From Lotus japonicus (taxonomy: Eukaryota > Streptophyta > Magnoliopsida > Fabales > Fabaceae): a DNA stretch of 64,000 bases. Of the stretch, positions 12,119 through 23,100 are shown piece by piece. The translations under genes and the position numbers were made by a program. The stretch covers positions 59,749,069 through 59,813,068 of the forward strand of contig NC_080042.1 of NCBI RefSeq assembly GCF_012489685.1, given 5' to 3'. The notes beneath the pieces are model-generated. The model had not been told where the DNA came from and ran no database searches. It saw nothing but the letters and a program-made list of their open reading frames with translations. Every line of letters begins with the position of its first letter. Positions within the stretch are counted from its first letter, which is position 1.

Positions 12119-12356
12119 ACAGAGAGAAATCTCATTCTATTTCTCAATTGATCAAAAAGTGTATGTACAAGCGATTACCAGAGCTTATATAGCTCAGCTA
12201 CTCTACCCTACAAGATAACTGATTCTAACAGCTGTCATAACAATCTGATAACTACTCTCAACAAACTTACCAGCTCATGCCAGCTCATTGACCCTACTCT
12301 ACAAGGCTTAAGCTAGTTAATAATTGTAGACTTCTTATAAGTTACTAACGCCAATA
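12106..12356 (-). repeat. Copia 5' LTR
   Basis: 251 bp, otherwise nearly identical to the LTR at 8309-8579. Its outer terminus abuts the AGCTG target copy at 12357-12361. Confidence 0.92.
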
Positions 12357-12361
12357 AGCTG

Positions 12362-12922
12362 GAATGGATAACATTCATCGAAAAAAAAGCTGGACTGGAT
12401 AACTATGGTACACTTGTTTTCGCAGGATCTTATTCTTAACCGATTTCTTGCTAGAAGAGCCCAAATGCCCAATAGAAAAAAATAAAAGAAATCCGCCACC
12501 TCCCCTCCTCCATTAGAGCTTCTCCACTTATTTTAGATAGTTTTTCTCCTCTTTCTGTGAGGTATTTACTTTTCTATCATCTAAGTTTGTTTTTTTTTCT
12601 TCCTACCATCTTCCACTACCACCTATCACCATAGCTTCAATCGGTGCCCCATGTTTTTCAATTTTGATTTTTTTACAAGTCATACATATATGTAAGCTGT
12701 AAAAATTATTTTTTTTGAAATTAAAAGATTAAGGTCTACTAATTAAGAAGCCAACTACATGCATCCACAAAGCTAATAGAGCTAAAATAACAGTAGTCCT
12801 TTCCTTTGCTATCAACATAAACGCTCTTCATCAGCCACAAACAGATGCACATTGAAGTGAAGGAACATTAGAGTTTGCTGAGCTTGAAAGGTTGAAATTT
12901 TCCTTCTTGACATGGTGGTGAA
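12362..12922. other. no gene recognised
   Basis: AT-rich DNA with pyrimidine-rich patches (about 12490-12620). No reading frame or repeat supports a call. Confidence 0.4.
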
Positions 12923-13218
12923 TTAGTAGGGTGAAACACCAACATTAGCTGAAGCATAAAGGCTAAAGCCCATCTTTCATCATGAGAACATCCTCTCCTT
13001 CCTGCTGGCACACAGTTGTCTTCCTCATAGTCTGATCAGGCATGAGACCATAGTGGATGTGCGGGAAGTGGGCCCAATTTTTAGCAGCTGCACTGAAGGC
13101 TTCCCTGTGAGTAATATCAGGATTGACAGACTTGATGCGTTGGATCTCATCCTTAATGAAGCGGTTGTATGCTGAGGGAACTCTCTGCCTCTTCTTTGTA
13201 GCTGGTCTATTAATGAAG
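12923..13218 (-). pseudogene. YABBY transcription factor pseudogene, FIL/YAB1 type
   Basis: The reverse strand encodes the YABBY DNA-binding domain without interruption: [18 protein letters not shown], then [20 protein letters not shown] and [14 protein letters not shown] at 12963-12965 ends this frame. Shifting by one base just before it (in the GGG near 12968) restores the C-terminus YASANVGVSPY and a natural stop at 12923-12925, a tail typical of FILAMENTOUS FLOWER-like proteins. YABBY genes normally have introns within this domain; none is present here, which points to a retrocopy. Upstream of 13218 an acceptor-like tttttacag is followed outward by non-coding DNA, and no zinc-finger exon is found, so the copy is 5'-incomplete, perhaps from a partly spliced transcript. 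Confidence 0.85.
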
Positions 13219-13700
13219 CTGTAAAAATTATTAAAGACATGTTACAAAACAAGTTGAATTTGACCGGTTCAAATGATATGAAAGTGAGTGAAAATGACAT
13301 GCAAAATGAAAAATCAAGAGGAGATACTAATTGATGATATAAAACAAGCTGAATTAGACTGGACCAAATTCAACATGAATCACAGATAATGAAACTAAAC
13401 ACAAAGGAGTAAACATGGCAGTACGTTTTCAGTAATTAAACACTTAAAGAGTTTTATGTAAATAGACAAACTTGCACAAGTTGTATCATTAACTTAGATC
13501 AGAAATACAAATATTGAAACTAAACTTGAAGGAGGTCTATTTCTCACATCTAACTCCAGTTTTCCAGATAAGATTGGTTTATTCAAGGCCATGGCATTGG
13601 CGTGATGGGGAGGATCAGGTTAGGCCTGCCATAGCATATGATGATGAGGCTCACTATATTCAATACATGTTAATCGAAGAAAAGTAGTTTGAACTAGGAA
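13219..13700. other. no gene recognised
   Basis: Possible retained intron sequence of the YABBY copy next to 13218; beyond that, AT-rich DNA. No C2C2 zinc-finger coding sequence of a YABBY gene could be found on either strand. Confidence 0.4.
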
Positions 13701-13759
13701 TTCATTCTTGATGACTTAAAAAGACATACATACAAAAACATCCCAAAAGCTCCAAAGCA

Positions 13760-13945
13760 ATTCCCAGAGTCCCACAAGACCACCCAACAACCACATCTTT
13801 CTGAGGAATATCATCAAACACCTTGTGTGCATCAAGCATAAGAGACCACATCTCACATGTATAAGCAAAATCTTGTTCCTCACACACAGAAAAACAGAAC
13901 AAATCAAAGACAGCATCATAACCCCAACACACATTCATCAGAAGC
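13760..13945 (-). pseudogene. pentatricopeptide-repeat (PPR) gene relic
   Basis: The reverse strand reads LDAHKVFDDIPQKDVV, the hallmark centre of a plant PLS-type PPR repeat. It is preceded, in a shifted frame, by VRCG, the usual repeat start (normally YAKCG or YARCG). At least one frameshift separates the two pieces and no neighbouring repeats are intact. The open stretches up to 14261 on the same strand show no further PPR motif. Confidence 0.6.
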
Positions 13946-14385
13946 AACAAAATAATAGTTCAACGTACAGAAACCCACAAACCAGGAAAAAGACTGCATT
14001 TTAAGACTGGCAAACCTGTGAGAGCAAAATGGACAGAACCAATCTAATCTGGCCACAAAAACCCACCCAATGAAAACTATGACACAGAAGAACAAGGTTT
14101 GTTCGAAATTGGAAGGCGATTCGAATCCAAACAAAACCCCACGGGTCAAGAGCATTGAACAATGGTTCGGCGATGGCGTGCTCAGCGGCGGCGCCACCAT
14201 CCGTCCAAATCACCAACATCGACCACTTCGTTGAATATATAGTTACTATACTAGGAATCACGCTTTTGCTAAGATAATAAAACTTTTATATATATAAACA
14301 AAAGTACTAACATTAACACGGAAATAGAAAAGCCTCTTCATTTAATACATAGTTATATTCTAGCTTATAAAAATAAAAATAAAAA

Positions 14386-15304
14386 GGGGTTAAAAAATGG
14401 GTTAAATAACCCAAGTCTAGGTGTTCCAATGATATTATTACATGTGTTTTTTAAAAAATCAACTCATATTACATGTGTCATCATAAAAACCAACTCAATT
14501 CATTTTTTATTTTTTTCATCAAATTCATTTTATTAAATAATTTATTTATACTTGAACCTATCAATTAAAATGAATTACTCAATGAACCTATTTTCTAAAT
14601 AAAAACCAAGAACCCTAATCCCCAATTTTAAGTGCTTAGTCTCAATTCATGAACATCATCGTATGCCATGGATTTCATTCATCTCCATCGTATGGTTTTG
14701 TTAAATTTTTGAGGTTAGATATCTAATTTGTTGAAGAAATTACAATTTTTTCACCTTGAACATGTCAGGTTATGGTTTTGTTAAATTTACTTGTGCATGT
14801 CATGATCTCGGTGATAAAAGGTTGTTGGGTCCTTAATTCTGTTTCTGGAAGTCCTCTGAACTTGATTAAACCATTTAATGCGAGTTTTAAGGGATACCGT
14901 TTTAAGGCAAGAAATGACATAATCAAGCTTGGAGACGGATGGAACTTGTCTATCTCCACTCGGGTTCATCATCATATGATGGAGATGAATGAAATCCATG
15001 GCATACGATGATATTCATGAATTGAGACTAAACACTTAAAATTGGGGATTAGGGTTCTTGTTTTTTTTAAGAAAAGAGTTTTATTGTGTAATTTATTCTA
15101 ATTGGGGTTCAAAGTATAAATAAATTATTTAATAAAATGAATTTGATGAAAATAAAAAAATAATAATAATGAAATGAGTTGGATTTTATGATGACACATG
15201 TAATATGAGTTGATTTTTTAAAAAACACATGTAATAATATCATTGGAACATCTAAACTTGGGTTATTTAACCTATTTTTTATCTAGGGTCATTTAGACAA
15301 CCCC
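14386..15304. mobile_element. non-autonomous DNA transposon with about 310-bp inverted repeats
   Basis: The arms 14386-14695 and 14970-15304 are long imperfect inverted repeats; for example ccaatgatattattacatg on the left is mirrored on the right. The 275-bp centre encodes no recognisable transposase. Long terminal inverted repeats fit Mutator-like or foldback elements. The 13-bp acatagttatatt occurs just outside both ends (14347-14359 and 15314-15326); it is longer than usual Mutator target duplications and not flush with the arms, so its meaning is unclear. Confidence 0.75.
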
Positions 15305-15451
15305 AAATAAAAAACATAGTTATATTTTACTGGATGGACCATCTTCATCTAGTACATCATCGTTCTATTCTACTGGACCATCTTAGTTAGTTTATATATA
15401 TTTGTGGCATATTCATCTTCTTCATCTTCAACTTGAGAAGTCCCATTCCAC

Positions 15452-15949
15452 CTAGTCACTTGGCTCCTCGTCGGTGGTCACATCCCCATCACCCTCATCC
15501 TCTCCGCCCTCGTCAGAATCAGTGTCATTTCGCTCCTCGTCGGAAGAAACAACCACCCAAATAAACCCTCGTCGTCGTCGTGGTTCTGGACCTTCATCCT
15601 CTTCCGATTCAGGCTCCTCCTCCTCTTCTTCTTCTTCTTCTTCTTCGTTGCCCTGCTCCTCTTCTTCCTCTTCTTCTTCTTCTTCGTTGCCCTGCTCCTC
15701 TTCTTCCTCTTCGTCCTCATCGTCATCATCATCATCCTCAGAACCATCATCCCATACCGTCAGTGATCGGCGCCACACCATGGACGACGGCGACGGCGGT
15801 GCGTCACCCAATGGGAGCGGCCATGGTTCCGCCGGAGGAAAGACGCGCCGAGCTACCAGCGGCGCTGCCGGAGCTCCGGCAGAAAGCGTCTTGGTGGCGA
15901 GGGAAAGAGAAGCCAGGTGGCGGCGGAGGAAAGCAACAGGAGGCGCCAT
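15452..15949 (-). CDS. hypothetical acidic protein with presequence-like N-terminus
   Basis: 165 residues, a family I do not recognise. Residues 1-45 are rich in Arg, Ala, Ser and Leu with no acidic residue (starting MAPPVAFLRRHLASL), which looks like a mitochondrial or plastid presequence. From about residue 70 to 118 the chain is almost entirely Asp and Glu, with two EQGNEEEE interruptions from a duplicated GAA/GAG tract. Then come RRRRG and a second acidic tail. A 5' leader-like region lies above 15950. The acidic tract is a triplet repeat and may vary in length. The opposite strand is open (Ser-rich) only because of the repeat. It may be a real small gene or a gene fragment. Confidence 0.5.
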   Translation of the reverse strand: MAPPVAFLRRHLASLSLATKTLSAGAPAAPLVARRVFPPAEPWPLPLGDAPPSPSSMVWRRSLTVWDDGSEDDDDDDEDEEEEEEQGNEEEEEEEEEEQGNEEEEEEEEEEEPESEEDEGPEPRRRRGFIWVVVSSDEERNDTDSDEGGEDEGDGDVTTDEEPSD

Positions 15950-15956
15950 TGAGTGA

Positions 15957-16438
15957 GTTGTTTCTTGTTTGTGTGTGAATTGAACAGAAACTAAGGGTGC
16001 TTATATACTGGTTTACCAAAGAAAAAGTCATGGTCATGCAAATTTGAAACAGAATCAAATCAGAGAATGCAGAAGTAGCAATCATGTCCAGTTCAAACAG
16101 AATCAAATCAATGGAGAAGTAGCAAAAAAACTTTACTGTATGTGTTCCTGCTACATTTTCGTTTCTTGCTATAATAAGCAATATTCATAACCGCTGTGCT
16201 TTTCTTTCTTAAAGTTAAAAAATTAAAACAAAAAACACTACTGAAACTAGTACATTAAAGATTTAGAATTTGATTTGTACATATATAATAGACAATATCA
16301 GCAATATTTTCATTAATTAAGCAAGACTCACATGGTCAAGAAAGACGAACTACTAAAACTCATGATAAAAATTCCATTGCCTGTCGCTGTCGCAGTTTAG
16401 CAAGAAAAAAAACATGTGAGTCTCAAATCTATTATCAG
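15957..16438. other. AT-rich DNA, no gene seen
   Basis: Probable upstream region of the acidic ORF. No other coding or repeat signal was identified. Confidence 0.4.
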
Positions 16439-17090
16439 GTAAAATGCTCCTCCACATAGGAATTTTTAACCTTATAATTATCAATCACCAATTACATTAC
16501 CTATCACATTTTTAATGCCTTAGCCGTGGCCCTTGGCTTCCAAAAGCAAGGCATCAATGACTCTTTCTAATACCTTTAGCCATCAAAAGAAAAAAATAAA
16601 CTCATGAATGATTACCCAAATGGACTTTGAAATACCAACATTGCCAAGCCCCAAAGAAGTAACACACAACCACAAATAGAAAATTTCATAATAGTAAAGT
16701 TGTAGTAGTATGCTCCCTTAATTTGCTCTCTCTAGTGCCCAAGTGATTGGTGAGTGCATAAAAAAAATAAAAATAAAATTAATGGAGAGAGTTAAGGAAG
16801 AGAAGAAAGAACATTGAGAAATAAACTATCCATATTATTTGCATCTGAATTATACATAAAAAACTCTTAAAAACAACTACTTAATTTTCAATTATGAAGA
16901 ATATACTCAGCATCAAAACCTAATTATTGTTTGTAAGTGAGATAAGCGTTAGAAATAATATTAATAGTGGAAATTTCAAATGGTGTAGATTAGGATTAAA
17001 AGTCAAATCCCATGCACAAGAAAAACAAATCCAGTACATACTCCATGTACATCAAAACCTATCTCAGATTCCTCTACCTCACTGTCCCCA
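16439..17090. repeat. 0.64-kb direct repeat, copy 1
   Basis: Collinear with 18243-18878 over its full length with scattered substitutions and small indels. Both copies start gtaaaatgctcctccacata and end near ctcagattcct. No coding frame is shared. The copies lack LTR hallmarks (no PBS or PPT inside, no matching TG/CA ends), so a segmental duplication fits better than an LTR pair. Confidence 0.85.
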
Positions 17091-18242
17091 CATGTACTTT
17101 TTCATTAGAGAAGTCCTATTAGTTAAGAAGCACTATTTGACCAGACTTAAAAATGATTATATGTTGTTCTTGGAGAGAAATTTGGGAAAACACTAATTTT
17201 ATTATAAATCAGTGAATTTAATCGGAGAGGAGTGTGTTCATAATCAATATTATTTTCATTTTTTTTACTGCATTCCTTTTTTTTTAAGAATTAAACTAAC
17301 ATTTTACGCTCTTTAATAAAAAAGTTGTTAGCATTAAATTTGTTTTAAATTTATATTAACTTTCTAAAATTATTTAGATGTCAACAGTATTAATATGATA
17401 AGAAGGAGAGTAAATATTGAATGTTACGAACAATACCTATACGAAAAGTAGATCGGTGTTACCTAGTACCTATATGGCTATATGTTAAATTCACGACATT
17501 GAGTGGTTTTTGTGACACACTAGTTGAGAATCATATAGCAATGAAAAAGGAGGTCGGTGTTACCTACTAACAATAGTGACAAATGTAATTTATGCTTAGG
17601 TGATTTATAACAAACATGATTAAAAAAATGAATATTGTTTGAAAATGATAATTGATTTTTTTTACAGACTTTGTGGAAGAGTGCCACTAAATAGATTTTC
17701 TTGAATGTTCCAATAAAAGTGACAAATTAGCAAACCTGGTTTACCTGAAATTGAAAGGATATAATCAAATAAGTTGATTATTCTGAAAATCTGTTTGTTA
17801 AAGAAAGTTAGAGTTAATTTCTAGAAGAAATAAAAAATGTACGTATGGGCTTTAGAAAAAAAGTAAAGTGAACCATAAAGCTTAAACTATTACCCCTGGT
17901 GCCAATGAACCCAAATGTCGTGTTATTAGTAAAATGATTCATTTAGTTGAATGTTGGAAGCACCAAAGTAGAGGAACCAAATAGCCAAGCACCTATATGG
18001 AAAATGTGAAATGGAAAGTATTCTATCAATGGGCATTGGATCGATTTGTGCAAGCAGAAAAGTTAATACTTAAGGATCTTGATTATAATAATTAAGAGTT
18101 GTCTAAATTACTGATGAGAAAGATTGATTAAATAACTTATCATCCAATCACATTGAAGATAATTTCAACTCAGTTATCTTCTCCACATAGGAATTCTGAT
18201 GAAATCTTATTAACATTTATTTTTATATAGAAGTATTTTCAC
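17091..18242. other. spacer between the 0.64-kb repeats, no gene seen
   Basis: AT-rich. A segment at 18104-18180 resembles, in opposite orientation, the MITE-like sequence near 5560-5650. No reading frame of note was found. Confidence 0.5.
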
Positions 18243-18878
18243 GTAAAATGCTCCTCCACATAGGAATTTTTAACCTTATAATTATCGATCACCAATTACA
18301 TTACCAATCACATTTTTAATGCCTTAGCCGTGGCCCTTGGCTTCCAAAACCAAGGCATCAATGACTCTTCCTAATACCTTTAGCCACCAAAAGAAAAAAT
18401 AAAACTCATGAATGATTACTCAAATGGACATTGAAATACCAACATTGCCAAGCCCCAAGGAAGTAACACACAACCACAAATAGAAAATTTCATAATAGTA
18501 AAGCTGTAGTAGTATGCTCCCTTAATTTGCTCTCTCTAGTGCCCAAGTGATTGGTGAGTGCATAAAAAAATACAAAATAAACTAATGGAGAGAGTTAAGG
18601 AAGAGAAGAAAGAACATTGAGAAATAGACTATCCATACTGTTTGCATCTGAATTATACATAAAAGACTCTTAAAAACAACTACTTAACTCTCAATTATGA
18701 AGAATATACTTAGCATCTTATTGTTTGTTAGCGAGATAAGTGTTAGAAATAATTTTAATAGTGGAAATTTCAAATGGTGTGGATAAGGATTAAAAGTCCA
18801 ATCCCATAAAAAAAACAAATCCAGTACATACTTCATTTACATCAAAATCTCTCTCAGATTCCTCAACCTACTGTCACC
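18243..18878. repeat. 0.64-kb direct repeat, copy 2
   Basis: Second copy of the sequence at 16439-17090. It ends about 65 bp before the Tat LTR at 18945, so the duplication brackets the site next to that insertion. Confidence 0.85.
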
Positions 18879-18944
18879 ACCGCTTTTCTTATAAATTATC
18901 CATGAACACTTTCACAAATTCCACACAGCACCTAACATACTCTC

Positions 18945-19756
18945 TGTTTACACGGATTTTTGGTAAACAAATATCCTCTTAGTTCGACTAAAGGAAGTTT
19001 AGATTCGGGGTCCTTTTGAGAAAACGCTTTGCCAAAGTGTAGTGTGTGAACGAATGTATTCTCGACAATAATAAACAACTCAAACAAAACTGGACTTTAT
19101 TGAATATGAGTCGATTACAAAACAGTCAAGCAAACTAAAATAACATGAAAGCAAATTTCGACAAAACAAGCTACACACAAGAACTAGAAATCAACAAACT
19201 GAAATGCAGGGAAACTAAAGCGTTGGTTCTGCAACATACTCCTCCATCATCACGTTTTGCTCTCGAAGTCTCATTGATGCGGACGTTTAGAGCTTTTGGT
19301 GAATTTTCAGAGTTTTTAGTTGGGAACCCCTTCTTCTGCTGCTGCTTCCTCTATTTATAGTGTTCTTTCTGCCCATGTTCTTGGCAGTTTTTCTTGGATG
19401 CACGATGGCTTCGTGGGCTTTGAATTTTGGCGCCATACCCCACGTTTAGCCGATGGTCTTCGCGCACGTGACTCTATTGCCACGTGGATGGTTCTGAGTC
19501 GTGGGCAACCGTTGCTATTCGTGGCATCGTGGGTGTACGCACGTGCTTGTAGTTGCTTGTTATTCGGTAACTGCCTCTTCCATTAAGATGATCGAGATTT
19601 CTTCATCTTCTGAGTGTGTCGAGTTATGGCTTTTACTAACTTGTCTTTGAGGGACATCGTGTGCTGAGTTGCCGGCTTCGCCAAACCCTTTCTGTCGAGA
19701 AACCACTTTTGCACCATGGTGTCGAGAATTGTAGTACTTGTAATTTTGGCTTAACA
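18945..19756 (-). repeat. Tat element 3' LTR
   Basis: 812 bp. On the minus strand it starts TGTTAAGCCAAAATTACAAG and ends with GTAAACA; a TATA-like ctatttatag lies near 19350 (plus strand). Both termini resemble the solo LTR at 61570-62399 (TGTTAATCCAAATTAAAA start, tttgtttaccaaa then gtaaaca end). The flanking 5 bp on the left are CTCTC; the partner copy would lie beyond the gap. Confidence 0.85.
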
Positions 19757-19770
19757 GTTGCCCCCCAAGA
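19757..19770 (-). promoter_or_regulatory. polypurine tract of the Tat element
   Basis: The minus strand reads CTTGGGGGGCAAC directly before the LTR start TGTTAAG. This fixes the inner LTR boundary. Confidence 0.8.
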
Positions 19771-20067
19771 ATGTTGGTTGTCGACTGCTTTAGCTCGAAG
19801 ACACCAAGCATTTTTTATCGCAGCCGTTCGATTCCAACGATTCAAATGCTTTGTGCTCTCGACCATTCGATCTTCAAGTCCAATCAGCAGCCATAACGTC
19901 TGATGACTTCTCCACTGGCTGACAGTTATAGCCTTTTTAGGGCCATGATTTCACCTATGCCAAAAAGCTGAGAGGTGACATGAATTAACTAATAAAATAA
20001 TCGCTTGGACCCCAAATTTTTATAAATTGCTGCTCAATGCGGCTTGGGTTCCGTTTTCCCTTCTGTT

Positions 20068-20075
20068 TATAAATA
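20068..20075 (+). promoter_or_regulatory. TATA-like box of the antisense PMD gene
   Basis: TATAAATA, 117 bp before the ATG at 20192. A second TATA-like site (ttttataaatt) lies near 20017. The neighbouring antisense gene has a matching cctataaataga box. Confidence 0.5.
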
Positions 20076-20191
20076 CCCTCTTGGTATTCCTTGTTCAAGC
20101 TTTACTCTTTCCTCCAACCTTCAACTTCTTCTTCCAGACTTCATCACTTCATCTTCTTCCGTCTTCTCTGAAATACTTACTGCGCCTTTCA

Positions 20192-23100
20192 ATGGCTTCC
20201 AATCCTGAGCAAACCATTTCGTTGGCCACTGAGCTTAAGCTGGATGAGTCCAAGCGCGTGGCAATCCCAGAGCCTCCCAACGAAGCAGAGAAGAGAGCTA
20301 TCTGGAAATCCCAGGTACTCATTCCTTTCTCTGTTAATGGTACTTTACGCGCCATTTTGGGTCCTTTGAAAGTAGTGAAGCATGATAGGCCCAATAGTCT
20401 CCCTGAAGAACATGAATCATTTCACCCTAGCGTTAGGGGAGAGGAGCTCATTTTGGCATTTCAACCCTCTTACCGTATGCCATTTCTTTCTGACCCAAAA
20501 CGAGCCTTTCGTTTAGCCCCTCCTAACCCTTCTGCTAACGACAAGGCCTACCTGAAATGGTTAGATAGGGTTGAGGAAGATAAGAGACAACACTGGAAGG
20601 ATGTAGGGATTCTCGACTTGATTCAGCTGTCGAGATCTCCAATCTCGTATAACCCTGCTATGCTGTTGAGTGCACTTTATTTCTGGGAGAGGTCCACTAA
20701 TTGCCTTCATGTTCCCTTTGGTATGATCACCCCCACCCTCTTGGATGTTGCTGCTATCACCGGATTGTGGCCCATTGGTGATGATTATCACTCTGCACCT
20801 GCTCCTGTTAAACCCATCTCGATTCCTACTGACAACATTTCTTTTAGTCGATTCATTAAGGACCATTATGTCGAGAGTGGTGAGGTGTCTGATGCTGAAC
20901 ATGTCGCTTTCTTGCTGTATTGGCTGTCTGCTTATGTCTTTTGCACCAAATCTTTGCGCATACCTGCCAAGCTTTTGCCTTTAGCCAATCTGCTTCACGA
21001 GGGTCGACAACTTGCTATGGCTAGGCTCGTCCTTGGCAACCTGTATCAAATGCTGAATGAAGCTGTCGAGGATATCCGGAATACTAAGACCGTCTCTCTG
21101 AATGCGGCTGGACCACTTTGGCTGTTTCAACTTTGGTTGAATGCAGTCCTCGAATCTCTTCTGCCGGTACAAGATAATCCTCCAACTGTTTCTAACACCA
21201 AGATTGATGCCCATAGGCTCGAGACCCTGACCCCTGCTTATGATGCGTCGAGTTTCGAAGCTGATTTCAGGAAGTACTTTACCATGTTTCTCGAGCTGAA
21301 GCACTACCGTTCCAGTTTCTCTCCTTACAGCAAGGCTGTTCGTGGCCCTTTCTGGCTGAGGAATTCTTATCCTAATGCTTCTGATTCTGCATTGCCCAAG
21401 GAGCACCACATCACACTTTGGAGGACCCTCTTATCTCCTAGGGTTTTAACTGTGGGCTTTGCTAGCAGTGACTACACTCTATGTGGCTACAACCCTCAAT
21501 TGGTTTCTCGACAGTTTGGGCTTAGCCAAGTTCTACCCAACACTCTATTTGACAAGAGTCTAGTCCTGTACCCCGGAGCTATTAAGAGGGCTTCTGTTTT
21601 CGACACGACTGTTCAGTTTTATAACAAGAGACTCCTCAACCTGAGCCCCTTCACTTACGCTCCTTCATATTATGCCACTAATGCTTTCAAAGCCTGGTGG
21701 TCTGAGTATTGGGCTCAAATTTCGAAGCCCCTCGTCGATTGTCTGCAATGCATGACAGATGCTTTTCTTTTGCAGAAGCAGGATCCGAAGAAGACCAAAG
21801 GTATGCACCTGGCAGAAATTCGATCTTTTCAAGAGTTCTTTGGTGTGGTATATTACCCAACTCTTCGCCTTCGAGATAGAGTTGCGAAAGCAGCCCAAGT
21901 ATTAAGGCAAAAATGGGAACTTAAAGCCAAGAGATCCAAGTTAGTGGTTCCTCCTGGTGAGGAAGGTCTATCTTTTGTTATTCGAAAAACTGGCTTTAGG
22001 TTCCCGTCTTTGCCTACGAGTAAGTTTGCATTGGCTTTTCCACCGGTCTTGCCTAAATGGGTTGACCATGTAAACATAAATGTGTTGGCCAATCAAGCTC
22101 TACCTCCTCGAAAGCGAGTGACTTGGACTAAGTACCACCTATGGAACTTTCCGTATCATGTGCCCGTCGAAATCTTCAACCACATATCGCTGAACATGCG
22201 TATTGGTCAAGGTAATACTTCGACTTGGCCTTGGTTTTCCTGTTTTACTTCTCAATTTTTCTTTTGTTTGCAGCTGAAGTCATTATTCGACCAGCTCCTC
22301 AAGTTATTTCCCCAGTGGCTCATTCCTCCAAGGACAAGCCAATCGTGATTGAGGATGATGATGATGATGATGAGGATGATGATGTCAGTCTTGCTGACAA
22401 GCTCAAGGTACTTTCCTCATGCTTTTACCTTTTCCTTTTCGATTTCCTTGGATTATGGGCTGACGTATTTTTCGACAGAGTCGAAAACGGAAACCTAAGC
22501 CTGTTGCTTCGGCCAGTCAGAAGAGGGCCAAGGGGGTTGGTGTTTCCACCCCTAGTGGGGCTTCTAAGTTGGCATCTGATGCTCAAACAGAAGTCGATGA
22601 CAAAGAGGGTGGTGGCGGCGCCGCCATTCAGGTATGTTCTCCATTCTCGAGGGTACCTTGTGACATTTTTAACCCGTGGTTTCCTAATCTGAGTCATCTC
22701 TTGTTTGTTTTGTTTCCTTTAGACTGATGTTCATGAGCACTCTACTTCCAATCCTCCATCCCGTGAGAATTCCCCAGCTCCCATTCCTGCAAAATCCAAA
22801 GCTGAAGGTGTCGAGAAACCTCCCAAGGCCGCATCCTCAGCTAAAAAGACCTCCACATCTGAGGGAAGGAGGAAGGTCAGGAGCAAATCTAGTCATAAGT
22901 CTCCTCGCCGTTCCAGAAGCTCCACCAACTCGAGCCCTTCTAAGGAATCTGCTTGCCAGGTATCTTTATACTTTTCATGTTTTGTTGACTCCTCTAATAT
23001 GCGTTTTACTTTATCGAAAGGGCATTAAAGAGGTTTTTCTTGCAGGAAACTCAGGGTGCAACTTCTCCCATCCGCGAAACAGAGCCTCTTCCAGGCAAGG

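Larger units (their letters stand above)
8309..12356 (-). mobile_element. Ty1/Copia element (Ale/Retrofit-like), gag mostly deleted
   Basis: Both LTRs (8309-8579 and 12106-12356), PPT and PBS are present. The 5-bp target duplication AGCTG flanks it exactly (8304-8308 and 12357-12361). The LTRs differ by three substitutions that I can see plus a 20-22 bp insertion in the left one, so the insertion is fairly recent. At about 4.05 kb it is shorter than normal because the N-terminal gag region between PBS and protease is missing. The lineage assignment rests on short LTRs and the style of the RT/RNase H motifs and is tentative. Confidence 0.93.

Noticed and set aside
15474..15956. Ser-rich open frame on the plus strand opposite the acidic ORF
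   Set aside because: It is the complement of the GAA/GAG tract; its composition is explained entirely by the repeat, while the minus-strand frame has a structured N-terminus.
16439..18878. LTR pair of a short (TRIM-like) retrotransposon
   Set aside because: No PBS after the first copy, no PPT before the second, and no matching TG/CA ends or target duplication.
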